Positions 9,210 to 17,759 of a DNA stretch of 64,000 nt are shown here, in pieces. The stretch's first letter is position 1. Every line of letters starts with the position of its first letter. The stretch comes from Mesorhizobium sp. CU3. Its GTDB lineage: Bacteria > Pseudomonadota > Alphaproteobacteria > Rhizobiales > Rhizobiaceae. The stretch lies in contig NZ_VFWX01000015.1 in the NCBI RefSeq assembly GCF_006442965.1, positions 62,001-126,000 of the forward strand. The letters are read 5' to 3'. A model generated the notes under the pieces. It was not told the origin of the DNA. It ran no database searches and saw only the letters and a program-made list of their open reading frames with translations. The translations under genes were made by a program, and so were the position numbers.

Positions 9210-9974
9210 CTACTGCTTGAACGAAGCGATCAGGGCATCCGAGCCCCGCGCCAGCAACCCGAGGTCGGAACCGACGGCGACCATGGTGAAGCCGTCGGCG
9301 AGATAGCGGTCGGCATCGGCCTTGACCGGCGCCAGGATGCCGCTGGCCTTGCCTGCTGCCGCCGCGGCCTTGCGCACAGAGGCGATCGCCGCCTGCACAT
9401 GCGGGGCGCCCGGATTGCCCATGGCGCCCATATTGGTCGAGAGGTCGCCTGGCCCGACGAAGAGAACGTCGACACCGTCCACCGCCGCGATCTCGGCGGC
9501 GTTGGCCATGCCCGCCTCGTCCTCGATCTGGACGGCTAGAAGCTGCTGCTCGCGCGCCTTGGCATGATAGCCATCGATGCGGCCGAAAGCGTTGGCGCGG
9601 TGGCCGACCGAGAAGCCGCGGAAGCCACCCGGAGCATAGGTCATGGCGGCGACGATGGCGCGCGCCTGTTCCGCCGACCGCACGTTCGGGATCATCAGGC
9701 TGCGCGCGCCGACATCCAGGGCTTGCTTGATCAGGTTTGGATCGTCCGACGGCAGGCGCACCGCCGCCTCGCAGGCAAACGCCGCCGCGACCTGCAACTG
9801 CGCCATGATGCTGCGCAGGTCGTTCGGGCTGTGTTCGCTGTCGATCAGCAGCCAGCCCGCTCCGGAGCCGGCGACGATCTCGGTGGTGAGCCCCGAGGCC
9901 AGCGAGCACCAGATGCCGATATGCGGCCGGCCGGCCTGGACGGCGGCCTTCAGCGAATTGATGCGCTCCTGCAT
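9210..9974 (-). CDS. HpcH/HpaI-family class II aldolase
   Basis: 254-residue aldolase/citrate-lyase-family protein. Signatures: G-I-W-C-S-L near the N terminus, L-I-D-S-E-H-S-P (family D-x-E-H), G-A-x-S-L-M-I-P-N-V, the metal-binding Glu in V-Q-I-E-D-E-A-G, and D-V-L-F-V-G-P-G-D-L-S. Members cleave 4-hydroxy-2-oxoacids to pyruvate plus an aldehyde. The ATG at 9974 is chosen because GAGGGG lies 10 bases upstream; an in-frame TTG at 9992 is less likely. It is the first gene of a two-gene minus-strand operon with the DAO-type oxidoreductase, divergent from the dehydrogenase at 10076 across a candidate operator. Confidence 0.88.
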   Translation of the reverse strand: MQERINSLKAAVQAGRPHIGIWCSLASGLTTEIVAGSGAGWLLIDSEHSPNDLRSIMAQLQVAAAFACEAAVRLPSDDPNLIKQALDVGARSLMIPNVRSAEQARAIVAAMTYAPGGFRGFSVGHRANAFGRIDGYHAKAREQQLLAVQIEDEAGMANAAEIAAVDGVDVLFVGPGDLSTNMGAMGNPGAPHVQAAIASVRKAAAAAGKASGILAPVKADADRYLADGFTMVAVGSDLGLLARGSDALIASFKQ

Positions 9975-10008
9975 TTTGCGATCGCCCCTCAAGATGGATT
10001 GAAATTTG

Positions 10009-10027
10009 TATGATGTCCTATATCATA
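10009..10027. promoter_or_regulatory. Inverted repeat, candidate GntR operator
   Basis: TATGAT-N7-ATCATA is a perfect 6+6 base inverted repeat midway in the 101-base gap between two divergent catabolic genes. It is AT-rich against high-GC flanks. A GntR/FadR-type regulator lies within the same gene block (12999-13787), and such regulators bind short AT-rich dyads in divergent promoters. The link to that regulator is inference. Confidence 0.5.
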
Positions 10028-10075
10028 TGGCTTGATTACGCTGCAAGATGGTTGAGCGCTTTGCGGGAGTTTCGC

Positions 10076-10966
10076 ATGAAAATCGGCTTCATCGGGCTTG
10101 GCGTCATGGGTGCGCCAATGGCGCGCCATCTCGCCGATGCGGGGCATGAGATCGTCACGGTCCTCAACCGCTCCCCTCTTCCGAAAGATCTGAAAGCATC
10201 GGTCGTCGCCTCGCCCGCGGACGTGGCGCGGGCGTCCGAGATCACCATCACCATGCTGCCCGACACACCCGACGTCGAGCGCGTCCTGATCGGCCCAAGC
10301 GGCGTGCTCGAAGGAATTTCCGCCGGCAAGCTGGTGATCGACATGAGCTCGATCAGCCCGATCGCGACGGCGGAGTTCGCGGCGAAATTCCGCAAGGCCG
10401 GAGCCGGCTATCTCGACGCGCCGGTTTCCGGCGGCGAGGTCGGCGCCAAGGCGGCAAGCCTCACCATCATGGTCGGCGGACCGGCCGCCGAGTTCGAGCA
10501 GGCGTTGCCGATCTTCGAAAAGCTCGGCAAGAACACCACCCTGATCGGCGAAAACAACGGCGCCGGCCAGACCTGCAAGATCGCCAACCAAATCATCGTG
10601 GCGCTCAACATCGAAGCGGTTGCGGAGGCACTGGTGTTCGCCAGCAAGGCCGGTTGCGATCCGGCGAAGGTGCGCAGCGCGTTGATGGGCGGCTTTGCCT
10701 CGTCGCGCGTGCTCGAAGTGCATGGCGAGCGCATGATCCAGCGCACCTTCGCGCCGGGCTTCCGCGTCAGGCTGCACCAGAAGGATCTCAACCTGGCGCT
10801 GGAAAGCGCGCGCGCGCTCGGCGTCGCGCTGCCCAGCACCGCTACGGCGCAGCAGTTAATGAACGCTTGCGCGGCGCGCGAAGGCGGCGCGGACGCCGAC
10901 CACTCGTCCCTCGTCAAGGCGCTCGAAGCTCTCAGCGCTCACGAACTGTCAAACGGAAAGGAATGA
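10076..10966 (+). CDS. Beta-hydroxyacid dehydrogenase (3-hydroxyisobutyrate/tartronate-semialdehyde reductase family)
   Basis: 296-residue NAD(P)-dependent dehydrogenase. Rossmann motif I-G-F-I-G-L-G-V-M-G-A-P-M at residues 3-15; substrate-site signature D-A-P-V-S-G-G near 120; catalytic Lys segment G-A-G-Q-T-C-K-I-A-N-Q near 170, where the family has G-x-G-x-x-x-K-x-x-N. These match 3-hydroxyisobutyrate dehydrogenase and 2-hydroxy-3-oxopropionate reductase. The ATG at 10076 has GGGAG at 10065-10069; the open frame further upstream would run through the operator. First gene of a plus-strand operon (10076-12942), 4 bases from the next gene. Exact substrate unknown; pairing with the HpcH/HpaI aldolase could handle tartronate semialdehyde, by analogy with glucarate catabolism. 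Confidence 0.88.
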   Translation: MKIGFIGLGVMGAPMARHLADAGHEIVTVLNRSPLPKDLKASVVASPADVARASEITITMLPDTPDVERVLIGPSGVLEGISAGKLVIDMSSISPIATAEFAAKFRKAGAGYLDAPVSGGEVGAKAASLTIMVGGPAAEFEQALPIFEKLGKNTTLIGENNGAGQTCKIANQIIVALNIEAVAEALVFASKAGCDPAKVRSALMGGFASSRVLEVHGERMIQRTFAPGFRVRLHQKDLNLALESARALGVALPSTATAQQLMNACAAREGGADADHSSLVKALEALSAHELSNGKE

Positions 10967-10970
10967 ACCG

Positions 10971-11783
10971 ATGCGCGGAACCGGCAAGGCCGAGGTCTTC
11001 GTCATGCTCGCCCATCCCGTGGGCCATGCGAAGAGCCCCGGCATGTTCAACGAGATTTTCGAGCAGAAGGGCCTCGACAGCCTGATGGTGCCGTTGAGCT
11101 GCCGTCCGGAGGATTTCGACACGTTCTGGGCCGGCATTACCGCGGCGGAAAACATCCGCGGCGTGATCATCTCGGTGCCCTACAAGGTCGCGGTCTACCA
11201 CAAATGCAGTGCCGCCCACGACCGCGCGGCGCGCGTGCAGAGCGCCAATTCGGTGCGCCGGCTGCCCGATGGAAGCTGGTACGCCGACAATTTCGACGGC
11301 GTCGGCTTCATCGACGGGCTGAAGGCCGGCGGTCACCAGATCGCCGGCAAGCGCATCCTCCAGGTCGGCGCCGGCGGCGCCGGCTCCTCGCTGACCTATT
11401 GCCTGGCCGAGGAGGCTGCGGCCGAAATCCGTCTCACCGATGTGGACAAGGACCGCGCGCGAAACCTCGCTGCGCTAGTCAACAAGACATTCCCCAACTG
11501 CCGCATCGAGGTCGGGGAGCCCGATCCCACCGGCATGGATATGGCGATCAACGCCACGCCCGCCGGCCTGAAGGCCAGCGATCCGCTGCCGATGGATGTG
11601 AGCAAGCTGACGCCCGAGATGACAGTGGTCGACATCATCATGGAGCCGGCCGAGACGGCGCTGCTCAAGGCCGCGAAGGAAATCGGCTGCCGCATCCAGC
11701 CCGGACGCCCGATGATGGATTTCCAGGTCGAGGCGATGTCCGAATTCTTCGACATCGAGCGTAAGGATCGCAGCCATGGCTGA
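10971..11783 (+). CDS. Shikimate dehydrogenase-like oxidoreductase
   Basis: 270-residue AroE-superfamily protein. N-terminal substrate domain has G-H-A-K-S-P (family S-x-S-P region with changes) and I-S-V-P-Y-K, whose Lys corresponds to the AroE catalytic Lys; the NAD(P) domain starts at V-G-A-G-G-A-G-S-S, followed by I-N-A-T-P-A-G-L. The first Ser of the shikimate-binding S-x-S motif is replaced by Ala, and the gene sits in a catabolic operon rather than with aro genes, so it is probably a quinate/shikimate-like or other hydroxyacid dehydrogenase, not the housekeeping AroE. It starts 4 bases after the previous stop with GGAAAGGA upstream and overlaps the next gene by 8 bases. Confidence 0.82.
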   Translation: MRGTGKAEVFVMLAHPVGHAKSPGMFNEIFEQKGLDSLMVPLSCRPEDFDTFWAGITAAENIRGVIISVPYKVAVYHKCSAAHDRAARVQSANSVRRLPDGSWYADNFDGVGFIDGLKAGGHQIAGKRILQVGAGGAGSSLTYCLAEEAAAEIRLTDVDKDRARNLAALVNKTFPNCRIEVGEPDPTGMDMAINATPAGLKASDPLPMDVSKLTPEMTVVDIIMEPAETALLKAAKEIGCRIQPGRPMMDFQVEAMSEFFDIERKDRSHG

Positions 11784-12582
11784 CCAGTCGACCGCCGTCG
11801 TCATCGGCGGCACGTCCGGCATCGGCCGCGCGATCGCCGAGCGCTTTGCCAAGGAAGGCTATCAGGTGGTCGTCGCCGGCCGGGACGCCCTGCGGGGCAA
11901 GGAAGCGGCCGCCGCCTGCGAGAGCCAAGGGGCGCCGCGCGCGCTGTTCGTCCAGACCGACGTCGCCGATCCGGCCTCCGTCGAAGCGCTGGCGCAAGCC
12001 GTCGCGGATGCGTTCGGCACGCCGCATGTCGTCGTCAACTGCGCCGGCATCCTGCAGAGCGGCAAGCATGTGCTCGACCAGGATCTCGACGAGGACGAAA
12101 AGATGTGGCGCATCAACTATCGCGGCACGCTGCTGGGATGCCAGGTGTTCGGCCGGCTGATGTCGGCGGCCGGGCGCGGCGCCATCCTCAATGTCGGCTC
12201 GCTTGCTTCCTTCGCGCCGCTCTCGCTGCCGGCCTATACGCCTGGCAAGCATGCGGTGTTGGCGCTGACGCAAATGCTGGCCGCGGAGCTCGGTCCGCAT
12301 GGCGTCCGTGTCAACGCGGTGGCGCCCGGCTACACGCTGTCGGACGGGCTGAAGGCCCGGATTGCCAAGGGCGAGCGCAACCCGGAAGCGATCCAGGCCA
12401 CCACGGCGCTGCGCCGTTTCGTCGAGCCGCGCGATGTCGCCGAGGCCGCCCTGTTCCTGTGCTCCGACCGCGCCGCGTCGATCACCGGCGTCACCTTGCC
12501 GGTCGATGCCGGCTGGCTCGTCCAGGCGCCTTACGCGCAGTATCTGCAAGGCAATCCCATCCGGCAGACGCCGGCAATCTGA
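11776..12582 (+). CDS. Short-chain dehydrogenase/reductase
   Basis: 268-residue classical SDR. Cofactor motif G-G-T-S-G-I-G-R-A near residues 12-20, N-C-A-G-I in the middle, catalytic Ser in N-V-G-S-L-A-S and the Y-T-P-G-K active-site pair. The C-terminal V-D-A-G-W segment is typical. Arg follows the cofactor helix in V-V-A-G-R-D, which suggests NADP preference. The start overlaps the AroE-like gene by 8 bases. Part of the 10076-12942 operon; substrate unknown. Confidence 0.9.
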   Translation: MADQSTAVVIGGTSGIGRAIAERFAKEGYQVVVAGRDALRGKEAAAACESQGAPRALFVQTDVADPASVEALAQAVADAFGTPHVVVNCAGILQSGKHVLDQDLDEDEKMWRINYRGTLLGCQVFGRLMSAAGRGAILNVGSLASFAPLSLPAYTPGKHAVLALTQMLAAELGPHGVRVNAVAPGYTLSDGLKARIAKGERNPEAIQATTALRRFVEPRDVAEAALFLCSDRAASITGVTLPVDAGWLVQAPYAQYLQGNPIRQTPAI

Positions 12583-12594
12583 GAAGGAAATCCA

Positions 12595-12942
12595 GTGAGC
12601 GATATCCGGCGTTTCGACTTCGACACCCGCATCCATCACGGCGTCATCCACAATGGCACGCTTTACCTCACCGGCCAGGTCGCGAAGCCGGGCCAGTCCG
12701 CGGCCGACCAGATGCGCGAGGTGCTGGGCAAGATCGATGCGCTGCTTGCCAAAGCCGGCACCGACAAGACGCGCATCCTGCATGTGCAGATGTGGCTGGA
12801 CGACATCCGCGACTTCGACGAGGTCAACATCGTCTGGGACGCCTGGATGCCGAAGGAGCACGCGCCGGCGCGCTCTTCCGGTGAAGGCCGCATGGCCAAG
12901 CCCGGCATGCTGGTCGAGCTGATCGTCACCGCGGCGGTTTGA
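12595..12942 (+). CDS. RidA-family protein (YjgF/YER057c/UK114)
   Basis: 115-residue RidA-like protein. The family core is visible: I-H-N-G-T-L-Y-L-T-G-Q-V followed by a C-terminal half with W-D-A-W-M-P and the R-M-A-K-P-G-M-L-V-E segment; the archetypal R-x-x-V reactive Arg position is present as G-E-G-R-M. RidA proteins hydrolyse reactive enamine/imine intermediates, a good fit beside an amino-acid oxidase and an aminotransferase. The start is GTG with GAGAAGGA at 12581-12588. Last gene of its operon; the GntR regulator follows after 56 bases. Confidence 0.85.
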   Translation: MSDIRRFDFDTRIHHGVIHNGTLYLTGQVAKPGQSAADQMREVLGKIDALLAKAGTDKTRILHVQMWLDDIRDFDEVNIVWDAWMPKEHAPARSSGEGRMAKPGMLVELIVTAAV

Positions 12943-12998
12943 ATGGTCCTGAAGCTTCGGGCATCATCCCGAATCTGAGCTTGAACGGAAGGATCTGA

Positions 12999-13787
12999 AT
13001 GACGAAGCGCAAGCCGCTTTCCACTGTCGTGGCGGAGAGCCTGTCCGAAAAGATCCGTTCCGGATCGCTGCCGCCCGGCGCGCAGCTGCCGACGGAAGCG
13101 GAGCTTTGCGCCGAATACGACGTCAGCCGCACGGTGGTGCGCGAAGCGGTGGCGCGGCTGCGCTCGGAAGGCATGGTGGTGCCGCAGCAGGGGCGCGGCA
13201 TGTTCGTCAGCGAGACGCCGACGCCGCGCAATTTCTCGATACCGGACGAGGCGCTCAGGACCTTGCCGGAAACCATCGCCTTGCTCGAACTGAGGCTAAG
13301 CGTCGAAGTCGAATCCGCCGGGCTTTGCGCGGAACGGCGGACCGACAAGGAAGCTCTCGCCATCCGCGCCATGATGGATGAGATCGACGCCAGGCACGCG
13401 GACCCGGCGGCCGTCCAGATCCACTACGACTATGATTTCCACCTGGCGATCGCCAAGGCGGCGCGCAACGAATTCATCCACGGCTTCCTTACCTATCTCG
13501 GGCCGATGATCGTGCCGCGTTTCCAACTCGGCTACGTCGTCGAGCCGGCGCTGAAGGACAGCTATTACGCGCGCATCCACAGCGAGCACAAAGCGATCGT
13601 CGACGCCATTGAAAGACAGGACGGCGGCAAAGCCCGCCAGGCGATGCGCAAGCATCTGCAGAACAGTCTGGGACGCGTGCGCGCGCTGGCGAAAGCCTCG
13701 GGCATCGAGGCTACCGAAGCGGAGCAGAAAGCTGCCGCGGCCTCGCTTTTCAAGGACCTGAAAAAGCCTCTTCCAGCGGCCGGATAG
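12999..13787 (+). CDS. GntR-family regulator, FadR subfamily
   Basis: 262-residue regulator. Residues 1-75 form the winged helix-turn-helix: L-S-E-K-I-R-S-G, P-P-G-A-Q-L-P-T-E-A-E-L, Y-D-V-S-R-T-V-V-R-E-A-V-A-R-L and the wing G-R-G-M-F-V. Residues about 88-225 are an FCD ligand domain with the metal-site histidines in Y-D-F-H-L-A-I and S-E-H-K-A-I. It probably represses the surrounding catabolic genes until an acid substrate binds; the dyad at 10009-10027 is a candidate target. Start ATG preceded by GGAAGGA. The segment after the stop (13788-14067) is 280 bases with no gene seen. Confidence 0.93.
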   Translation: MTKRKPLSTVVAESLSEKIRSGSLPPGAQLPTEAELCAEYDVSRTVVREAVARLRSEGMVVPQQGRGMFVSETPTPRNFSIPDEALRTLPETIALLELRLSVEVESAGLCAERRTDKEALAIRAMMDEIDARHADPAAVQIHYDYDFHLAIAKAARNEFIHGFLTYLGPMIVPRFQLGYVVEPALKDSYYARIHSEHKAIVDAIERQDGGKARQAMRKHLQNSLGRVRALAKASGIEATEAEQKAAAASLFKDLKKPLPAAG

Positions 13788-14067
13788 CTCGCCGGTTTCG
13801 GTCTCATCTACCGCCACCGATGCGCGCCCCTGCCGGCAGTTTGCGAAAGCCAAGTTTTTTCTGAGGTTGCGGCCGCAAAACCACTCCGGCGCGCTGGAAG
13901 CCCTGCTTTTCTCGGGCTAACGCCTTTCGCCGCCGGACCGAGACGTCGAAACATTCCAGCCGCCGGATGAGCTTCTGAAAGTTTATCTTTCCTTTTTGCT
14001 GGTTTTCTTGTTTTCGCGGCGCCGGCCAGCGCCGCACACTGAAAGCCAGGCAAATGGGAAAGCCGAC

Positions 14068-14787
14068 GTGACGACAGCCTTCATCACCGGAGCGACAAGC
14101 GGCATAGGGCGAGCCATCGCGATCGCGTTGAGCGACGCCGGCTACGAGGTCTACGCTGTCGGCCGCAGCCAGGCCGCGCTGAAGGAGCTGCAGGCCGAGC
14201 GTCCGGGCATCGTGCCGATCGCCGTCGACGTCACCGACCGCGAGGCGCTGGAAGCGGTGCTGGCCGATCTCACCGTCGACGTCCTGATCAACAATGCCGG
14301 CATCATGCCGCCGCTCGGCAATTTCGCCGACATGAAGATCTCCGACATCGACACCGCGCTGGAGGTGAATGTCAGCGCGGCGATCCTGCTCACCCGCCTC
14401 GTCGTGCCGCAGATGCGCGAGCGGCAGTCAGGGCATATTCTGTTCACCGGCTCCTCCGCCGCCCATGCGGCGTTTCCCAATGTCGCCGTCTACTCGGCGA
14501 CCAAGGCGGCGATTGCGGGCTTTGCCGCTGCGCTGCGGGCGGATCTTTCGCCTTTCGGCATACGCGTCACCGAAATCGTGCCCGGCCGCGTCGAGACGCA
14601 GCTCTACAAGGACATTCTCGACGCCGAGACCCGGGCGGCCATGTACGCCGGCAACGTCGCCGTGCAGCCGGACGACGTGGCCAAAATGGTCGTCGCCCTG
14701 CTCGGCCTGCCGGCATGGGCCGACGTCACCCGCTTCGACATCATGCCAACCCGGCCCCTGCCGAGCGGCAGCAAGCAAGGAAAATAG
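14068..14787 (+). CDS. Short-chain dehydrogenase/reductase (YdfG-like)
   Basis: 239-residue SDR with cofactor motif G-A-T-S-G-I-G-R-A at residues 8-16, N-N-A-G-I near 78, the catalytic Ser in F-T-G-S-S-A-A and Y-S-A-T-K. The C-terminal region, with R-V-E-T-Q-L-Y and R-F-D-I-M-P-T, resembles serine/3-hydroxy acid dehydrogenases of the YdfG type. The GTG at 14068 is chosen since GGGAA lies 7 bases upstream; a frame open from 13996 would add an unlikely Arg-rich leader. One base separates its stop from the next gene. Probably an NADP-dependent hydroxy-acid or alcohol dehydrogenase. Confidence 0.88.
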   Translation: MTTAFITGATSGIGRAIAIALSDAGYEVYAVGRSQAALKELQAERPGIVPIAVDVTDREALEAVLADLTVDVLINNAGIMPPLGNFADMKISDIDTALEVNVSAAILLTRLVVPQMRERQSGHILFTGSSAAHAAFPNVAVYSATKAAIAGFAAALRADLSPFGIRVTEIVPGRVETQLYKDILDAETRAAMYAGNVAVQPDDVAKMVVALLGLPAWADVTRFDIMPTRPLPSGSKQGK

Positions 14788-14788
14788 G

Positions 14789-15538
14789 ATGAAGGATCTT
14801 TCCGTTCTCATCGTCGGTGGCGGCGCCGGCCTCGGCGCGCTTCTGGCCCGCATGGCGGTGGAAGCCGGGGCGGCCAAGATCGGCATCATCGACATCAACC
14901 AGGAAGCCGCCGAGAGCGCGCTCGCCCCGGCCAAGGCAAAAGGCCTGCCGACCGCGGCCGCAACCTGCGACATCCAGGTCGGTCCGCAGTGTCACGCCGC
15001 CTTCGAGGCCATCGTCGCCAAGCTCGGCCGCGTCGACACGCTGATCAACTGCGCCGCGATCTATCCGCGCCGCCCGCTGCTCGAAATCAGCGACGCCGAC
15101 TGGGACGCGTCCAACGGCATCAACATCAAGGGTACGTACCACATGATGGTGGCGGCGGTTGGCCACATGCAGGCGCAGGAACCGAAGGACCATGTGCGCG
15201 GCCGCATCGTCAACCTGACCTCCGTCGATGCCTTCAAGGCGCATCCGCAGAACGCCCATTATGCGGCGACCAAGGCCGCCGTGGTCAGCCTGACGCGTTC
15301 CTTCGCCCACTACGTCGCCAAGGACGGCATCCTGGTGAATTCGGTGGCGCCGGCTGGCATGGCCACGGAGAAGGCAAAGGCCCTCGGCTTCCTCGAGGAA
15401 CTGGCCAAGGCAAGCCCGCTCGGACGCGGCGCCGAGCCCACCGAGATCGCCGAGTGGGTGCTGATGACCGGTGGCCCGAAGAACACCTACATGACCGGTG
15501 AAAACGTAATCGTCTCAGGTGGTTACATCTACGCCTGA
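14789..15538 (+). CDS. Short-chain dehydrogenase/reductase
   Basis: 249-residue SDR. The cofactor loop is G-G-G-A-G-L-G (residues 10-16) with D-I-N after the second strand, indicating NAD preference; N-C-A-A-I replaces the common N-N-A-G; the active-site Y-A-A-T-K is intact. Start ATG with AAGGAAA upstream, one base after the preceding SDR stop, so the two are translationally linked. The two SDRs form a separate transcription unit between the GntR gene and the LysR gene. Substrate unknown. Confidence 0.9.
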   Translation: MKDLSVLIVGGGAGLGALLARMAVEAGAAKIGIIDINQEAAESALAPAKAKGLPTAAATCDIQVGPQCHAAFEAIVAKLGRVDTLINCAAIYPRRPLLEISDADWDASNGINIKGTYHMMVAAVGHMQAQEPKDHVRGRIVNLTSVDAFKAHPQNAHYAATKAAVVSLTRSFAHYVAKDGILVNSVAPAGMATEKAKALGFLEELAKASPLGRGAEPTEIAEWVLMTGGPKNTYMTGENVIVSGGYIYA

Positions 15539-15622
15539 GGCGACGTCCCGCAGCCAAAGGCGGCTGGAATACGGCAGTGCATCATCAACGGGGTCTCGAG
15601 CAAGAGGGAGGCGCAATTCACG

Positions 15623-16570
15623 ATGACCAGCAAGCTTCGCCTTCCTCCGCTCAATGCGCTGCGCGTCTTCCATGCCGTCGCGCAACACAAGAGTTTCCGG
15701 CAGGCGGCGGACGAATTGCTGGTGACGCCGCAGGCCGTCGGCCAGCAGATCAAGCTCCTGGAAGACACGCTCCAGGTGACGCTGTTCGAGCGCAAGGGCC
15801 GCTCGATCGAACTGACAGAGTCGGCGATCCTTCTGTCGCACTACGTCAAGGCGGGGTTCGACGAGTTCTCGGAAGGTGTGCGCCGCGTCACCAAGTCGAA
15901 CTACCGCGACCGTATCAACCTCAATGCGAGCCCGTATTTCGCCACGCACTATCTGCTGCCCAGGCTCTCGCTGTTCCGCGAAATCCTGCCGGGTGCGGAT
16001 CTGCGCCTGACGACGATGGTCGACCTGCCCGACTTCGGCCGCGACGACATCGATATGACTGTCCAATGGGGCTACGGCAACTGGCCGGAATATGAGGTCA
16101 CCCTGCTGGTGCCTGACCCGAAGATCATCTGCTGCACGCCGACGATCGGCGAGAAGATCAAGTCGGCGCATGACCTGCCGAAGTTTACGCTGCTCGACAC
16201 CGTCAAGTCGAAGCGCCTGTGGCCGGACATCTTGCGGCATCTCGGCGTCGAGCTGACAGATGGCGACCGCAGCGTCAGTTTCGACGACGCCGCGACCATG
16301 CGGCGGGCGACCTTGCAAGGCATCGGCGTCGGCCTCGTCTCCGTCATCGATGCCGAGGAGGATTTTCGCTCCGGCGCGCTGGTGGCGCCGATCGGCCGCG
16401 ACGCCATCGCCGACATGCTGCCGGAGGAAGTCCCCGGCTTCTACCTCGTCGTCCCGCGCGGACATCTGCGCGTGAAGGCGGTGGCTGCCCTGCACCGATG
16501 GCTGGCGCAGGAGGATTGGCGCAGCGAGCTCAAGCTCTCCTTGCCGAAACCGACCCCGCTTTCCGACTGA
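15623..16570 (+). CDS. LysR-family transcriptional regulator (GcvA-like)
   Basis: 315-residue LTTR. N-terminal helix-turn-helix at about 10-65: L-P-P-L-N-A-L-R-V-F, F-R-Q-A-A-D-E-L-L-V-T-P-Q-A-V-G-Q-Q-I-K-L-L-E. The PxNALRxFxxxA start is typical of the GcvA/AmpR subgroup. The effector domain follows from about residue 90. GAGGGAGG upstream supports the ATG at 15623. It lies in front of the amino-acid ABC transporter genes and in the same direction, so it may activate them or the SDR genes; no obvious T-N11-A operator was identified. Confidence 0.92.
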   Translation: MTSKLRLPPLNALRVFHAVAQHKSFRQAADELLVTPQAVGQQIKLLEDTLQVTLFERKGRSIELTESAILLSHYVKAGFDEFSEGVRRVTKSNYRDRINLNASPYFATHYLLPRLSLFREILPGADLRLTTMVDLPDFGRDDIDMTVQWGYGNWPEYEVTLLVPDPKIICCTPTIGEKIKSAHDLPKFTLLDTVKSKRLWPDILRHLGVELTDGDRSVSFDDAATMRRATLQGIGVGLVSVIDAEEDFRSGALVAPIGRDAIADMLPEEVPGFYLVVPRGHLRVKAVAALHRWLAQEDWRSELKLSLPKPTPLSD

Positions 16571-16587
16571 GAAGCGGCTGCGAGACC

Positions 16588-16616
16588 GGGCCCCCAAAGG
16601 CATTTTCGGGAGCCCC
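16588..16616. other. Imperfect stem-loop between lysR-type gene and binding-protein gene
   Basis: GGGCCCCC (16588-16595) pairs with GGGAGCCC (16608-16615) except for one C-A mismatch, with a 12-base loop. It may end the regulator transcript or shape the leader of the binding-protein mRNA. No uridine run follows. Confidence 0.3.
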
Positions 16617-16659
16617 AACAACAAGAAACGGAACAACCTCAACAGTGGAGACTACCAAC

Positions 16660-17694
16660 ATGAAAATGATCCAATGGGGGGCCGCCGCCATGGCCCTGAG
16701 CCTGATGCATCTCGCGGCGCCGGCGCAGGCGGCCGGCGGCAAGACGCTGGAAGCCGTGAAGGCGCGCGGCGTACTCAACTGCACCGGACATGACGGTTCC
16801 TATCTCGGCTTTGCCGAGGTGGACGACAAGGGCAACTGGAAGGGCATGGACATCGACCTCTGCAGGGCGGTGGCGACGGCCGTGTTCGGCGATCCGGCGA
16901 AGCTCAAGATCGTGCCGATCAGTTGGGCGCAGCGCTGGCCGTCGCTGCAGTCGGGCGATGTCGACATCATCATCAAGGCTTCCGGTGGCACGCTCAGCCG
17001 CGACACCGAGCTCGGCCTGCAATTCTCCATGTCCTATTATCTCGGCACGACCAAGGTGATGGCGCATAAGGAGCTGAACCTGAAGTCGCTCAAGGACGCC
17101 AATGGCGGCACGATCTGCATTCCCGCCGGCACCTCGCAGGAGCAGCAGGTCGCAGCCTACGCGCAGAAGATCGGTATCAAGCTGGAGCCGGTGCTGATCG
17201 AAAAGACGGAAGAGCTCGAGCAAGCCTATTTCTCCGGCCGCTGCGACCTCTATGCGCAGTGGGGACCGGTGCTCGCCATCGCCCGCGCCGCGAAAGGCAA
17301 GGTCGATGACCATGTGATTCTGCCCGACGTTCTCGCCGTCGAACCTGAAGTGATGATCATGCGCCAGGGCGACGACAACTGGGTCGATATCGCCAATTGG
17401 ACGCTGAGCACGCTGATCTTCGCCGAGCAGGAAGGCATCACCTCCAAGAATGTCGACGAGATCAAGGCCAAGCCGACCTCTCCGCAGGTGGCGAAGTTCC
17501 TCGGCGTGACGCCCGGCATGGGCAAGGGTCTCGGGCTGCCCGACGACTGGGCTTACAATGTGATCAAGAAGGTCGGCAATTACGGCGAGATCTTCGACCG
17601 CGATCTCGGCAAGGACTCGCCCTACAAGATGGATCGCGAGCTGACCAACCTCTGGAACAATGGCGGCGTCCTGTTCCCGCTGGTGATCGACTGA
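16660..17694 (+). CDS. Amino-acid ABC transporter, periplasmic binding protein (AapJ/BztA family)
   Basis: 344-residue solute-binding protein. A Sec signal peptide occupies residues 1-23 (hydrophobic core then A-P-A-Q-A-A). The mature part has the family pattern V-K-A-R-G-V-L-N-C, a G-x-D-I-D-L-C-R-A-V-A-T-A segment and L-Q-S-G-D-V-D; its length matches AapJ/BztA proteins, which are longer than other polar amino-acid binding proteins. Start ATG with GTGGAG at 16645-16650. The permease and ATPase genes that follow make a complete system. The 3' end, including the stop codon, is the first copy of a three-unit tandem repeat. Substrate unknown. Confidence 0.92.
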   Translation: MKMIQWGAAAMALSLMHLAAPAQAAGGKTLEAVKARGVLNCTGHDGSYLGFAEVDDKGNWKGMDIDLCRAVATAVFGDPAKLKIVPISWAQRWPSLQSGDVDIIIKASGGTLSRDTELGLQFSMSYYLGTTKVMAHKELNLKSLKDANGGTICIPAGTSQEQQVAAYAQKIGIKLEPVLIEKTEELEQAYFSGRCDLYAQWGPVLAIARAAKGKVDDHVILPDVLAVEPEVMIMRQGDDNWVDIANWTLSTLIFAEQEGITSKNVDEIKAKPTSPQVAKFLGVTPGMGKGLGLPDDWAYNVIKKVGNYGEIFDRDLGKDSPYKMDRELTNLWNNGGVLFPLVID

Positions 17695-17740
17695 TCACCT
17701 TGGTGATCAAGTGATCCCCTTGGTGATCGACTGATCCGTT
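17681..17740. repeat. Three tandem 20-base repeats over the 3' end of the binding-protein gene
   Basis: Units 17681-17700, 17701-17720 and 17721-17740 share the core TGGTGATC-x-A-x-TGATC with few differences. The first unit contains the last codons and the TGA stop, so copies two and three look like duplications of the gene end into the intergenic region. Confidence 0.8.
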
Positions 17741-17759
17741 CTTGACGCATCGCGCTTTT

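Noticed and set aside
14016..14035. GCGGCGC/GCGCCGC hairpin as terminator of the GntR gene
   Set aside because: The T-rich stretch precedes rather than follows the stem on the plus strand, and it sits just before the next gene start.
17681..17740. CRISPR-like array
   Set aside because: Units are adjacent with no spacers and only three copies.
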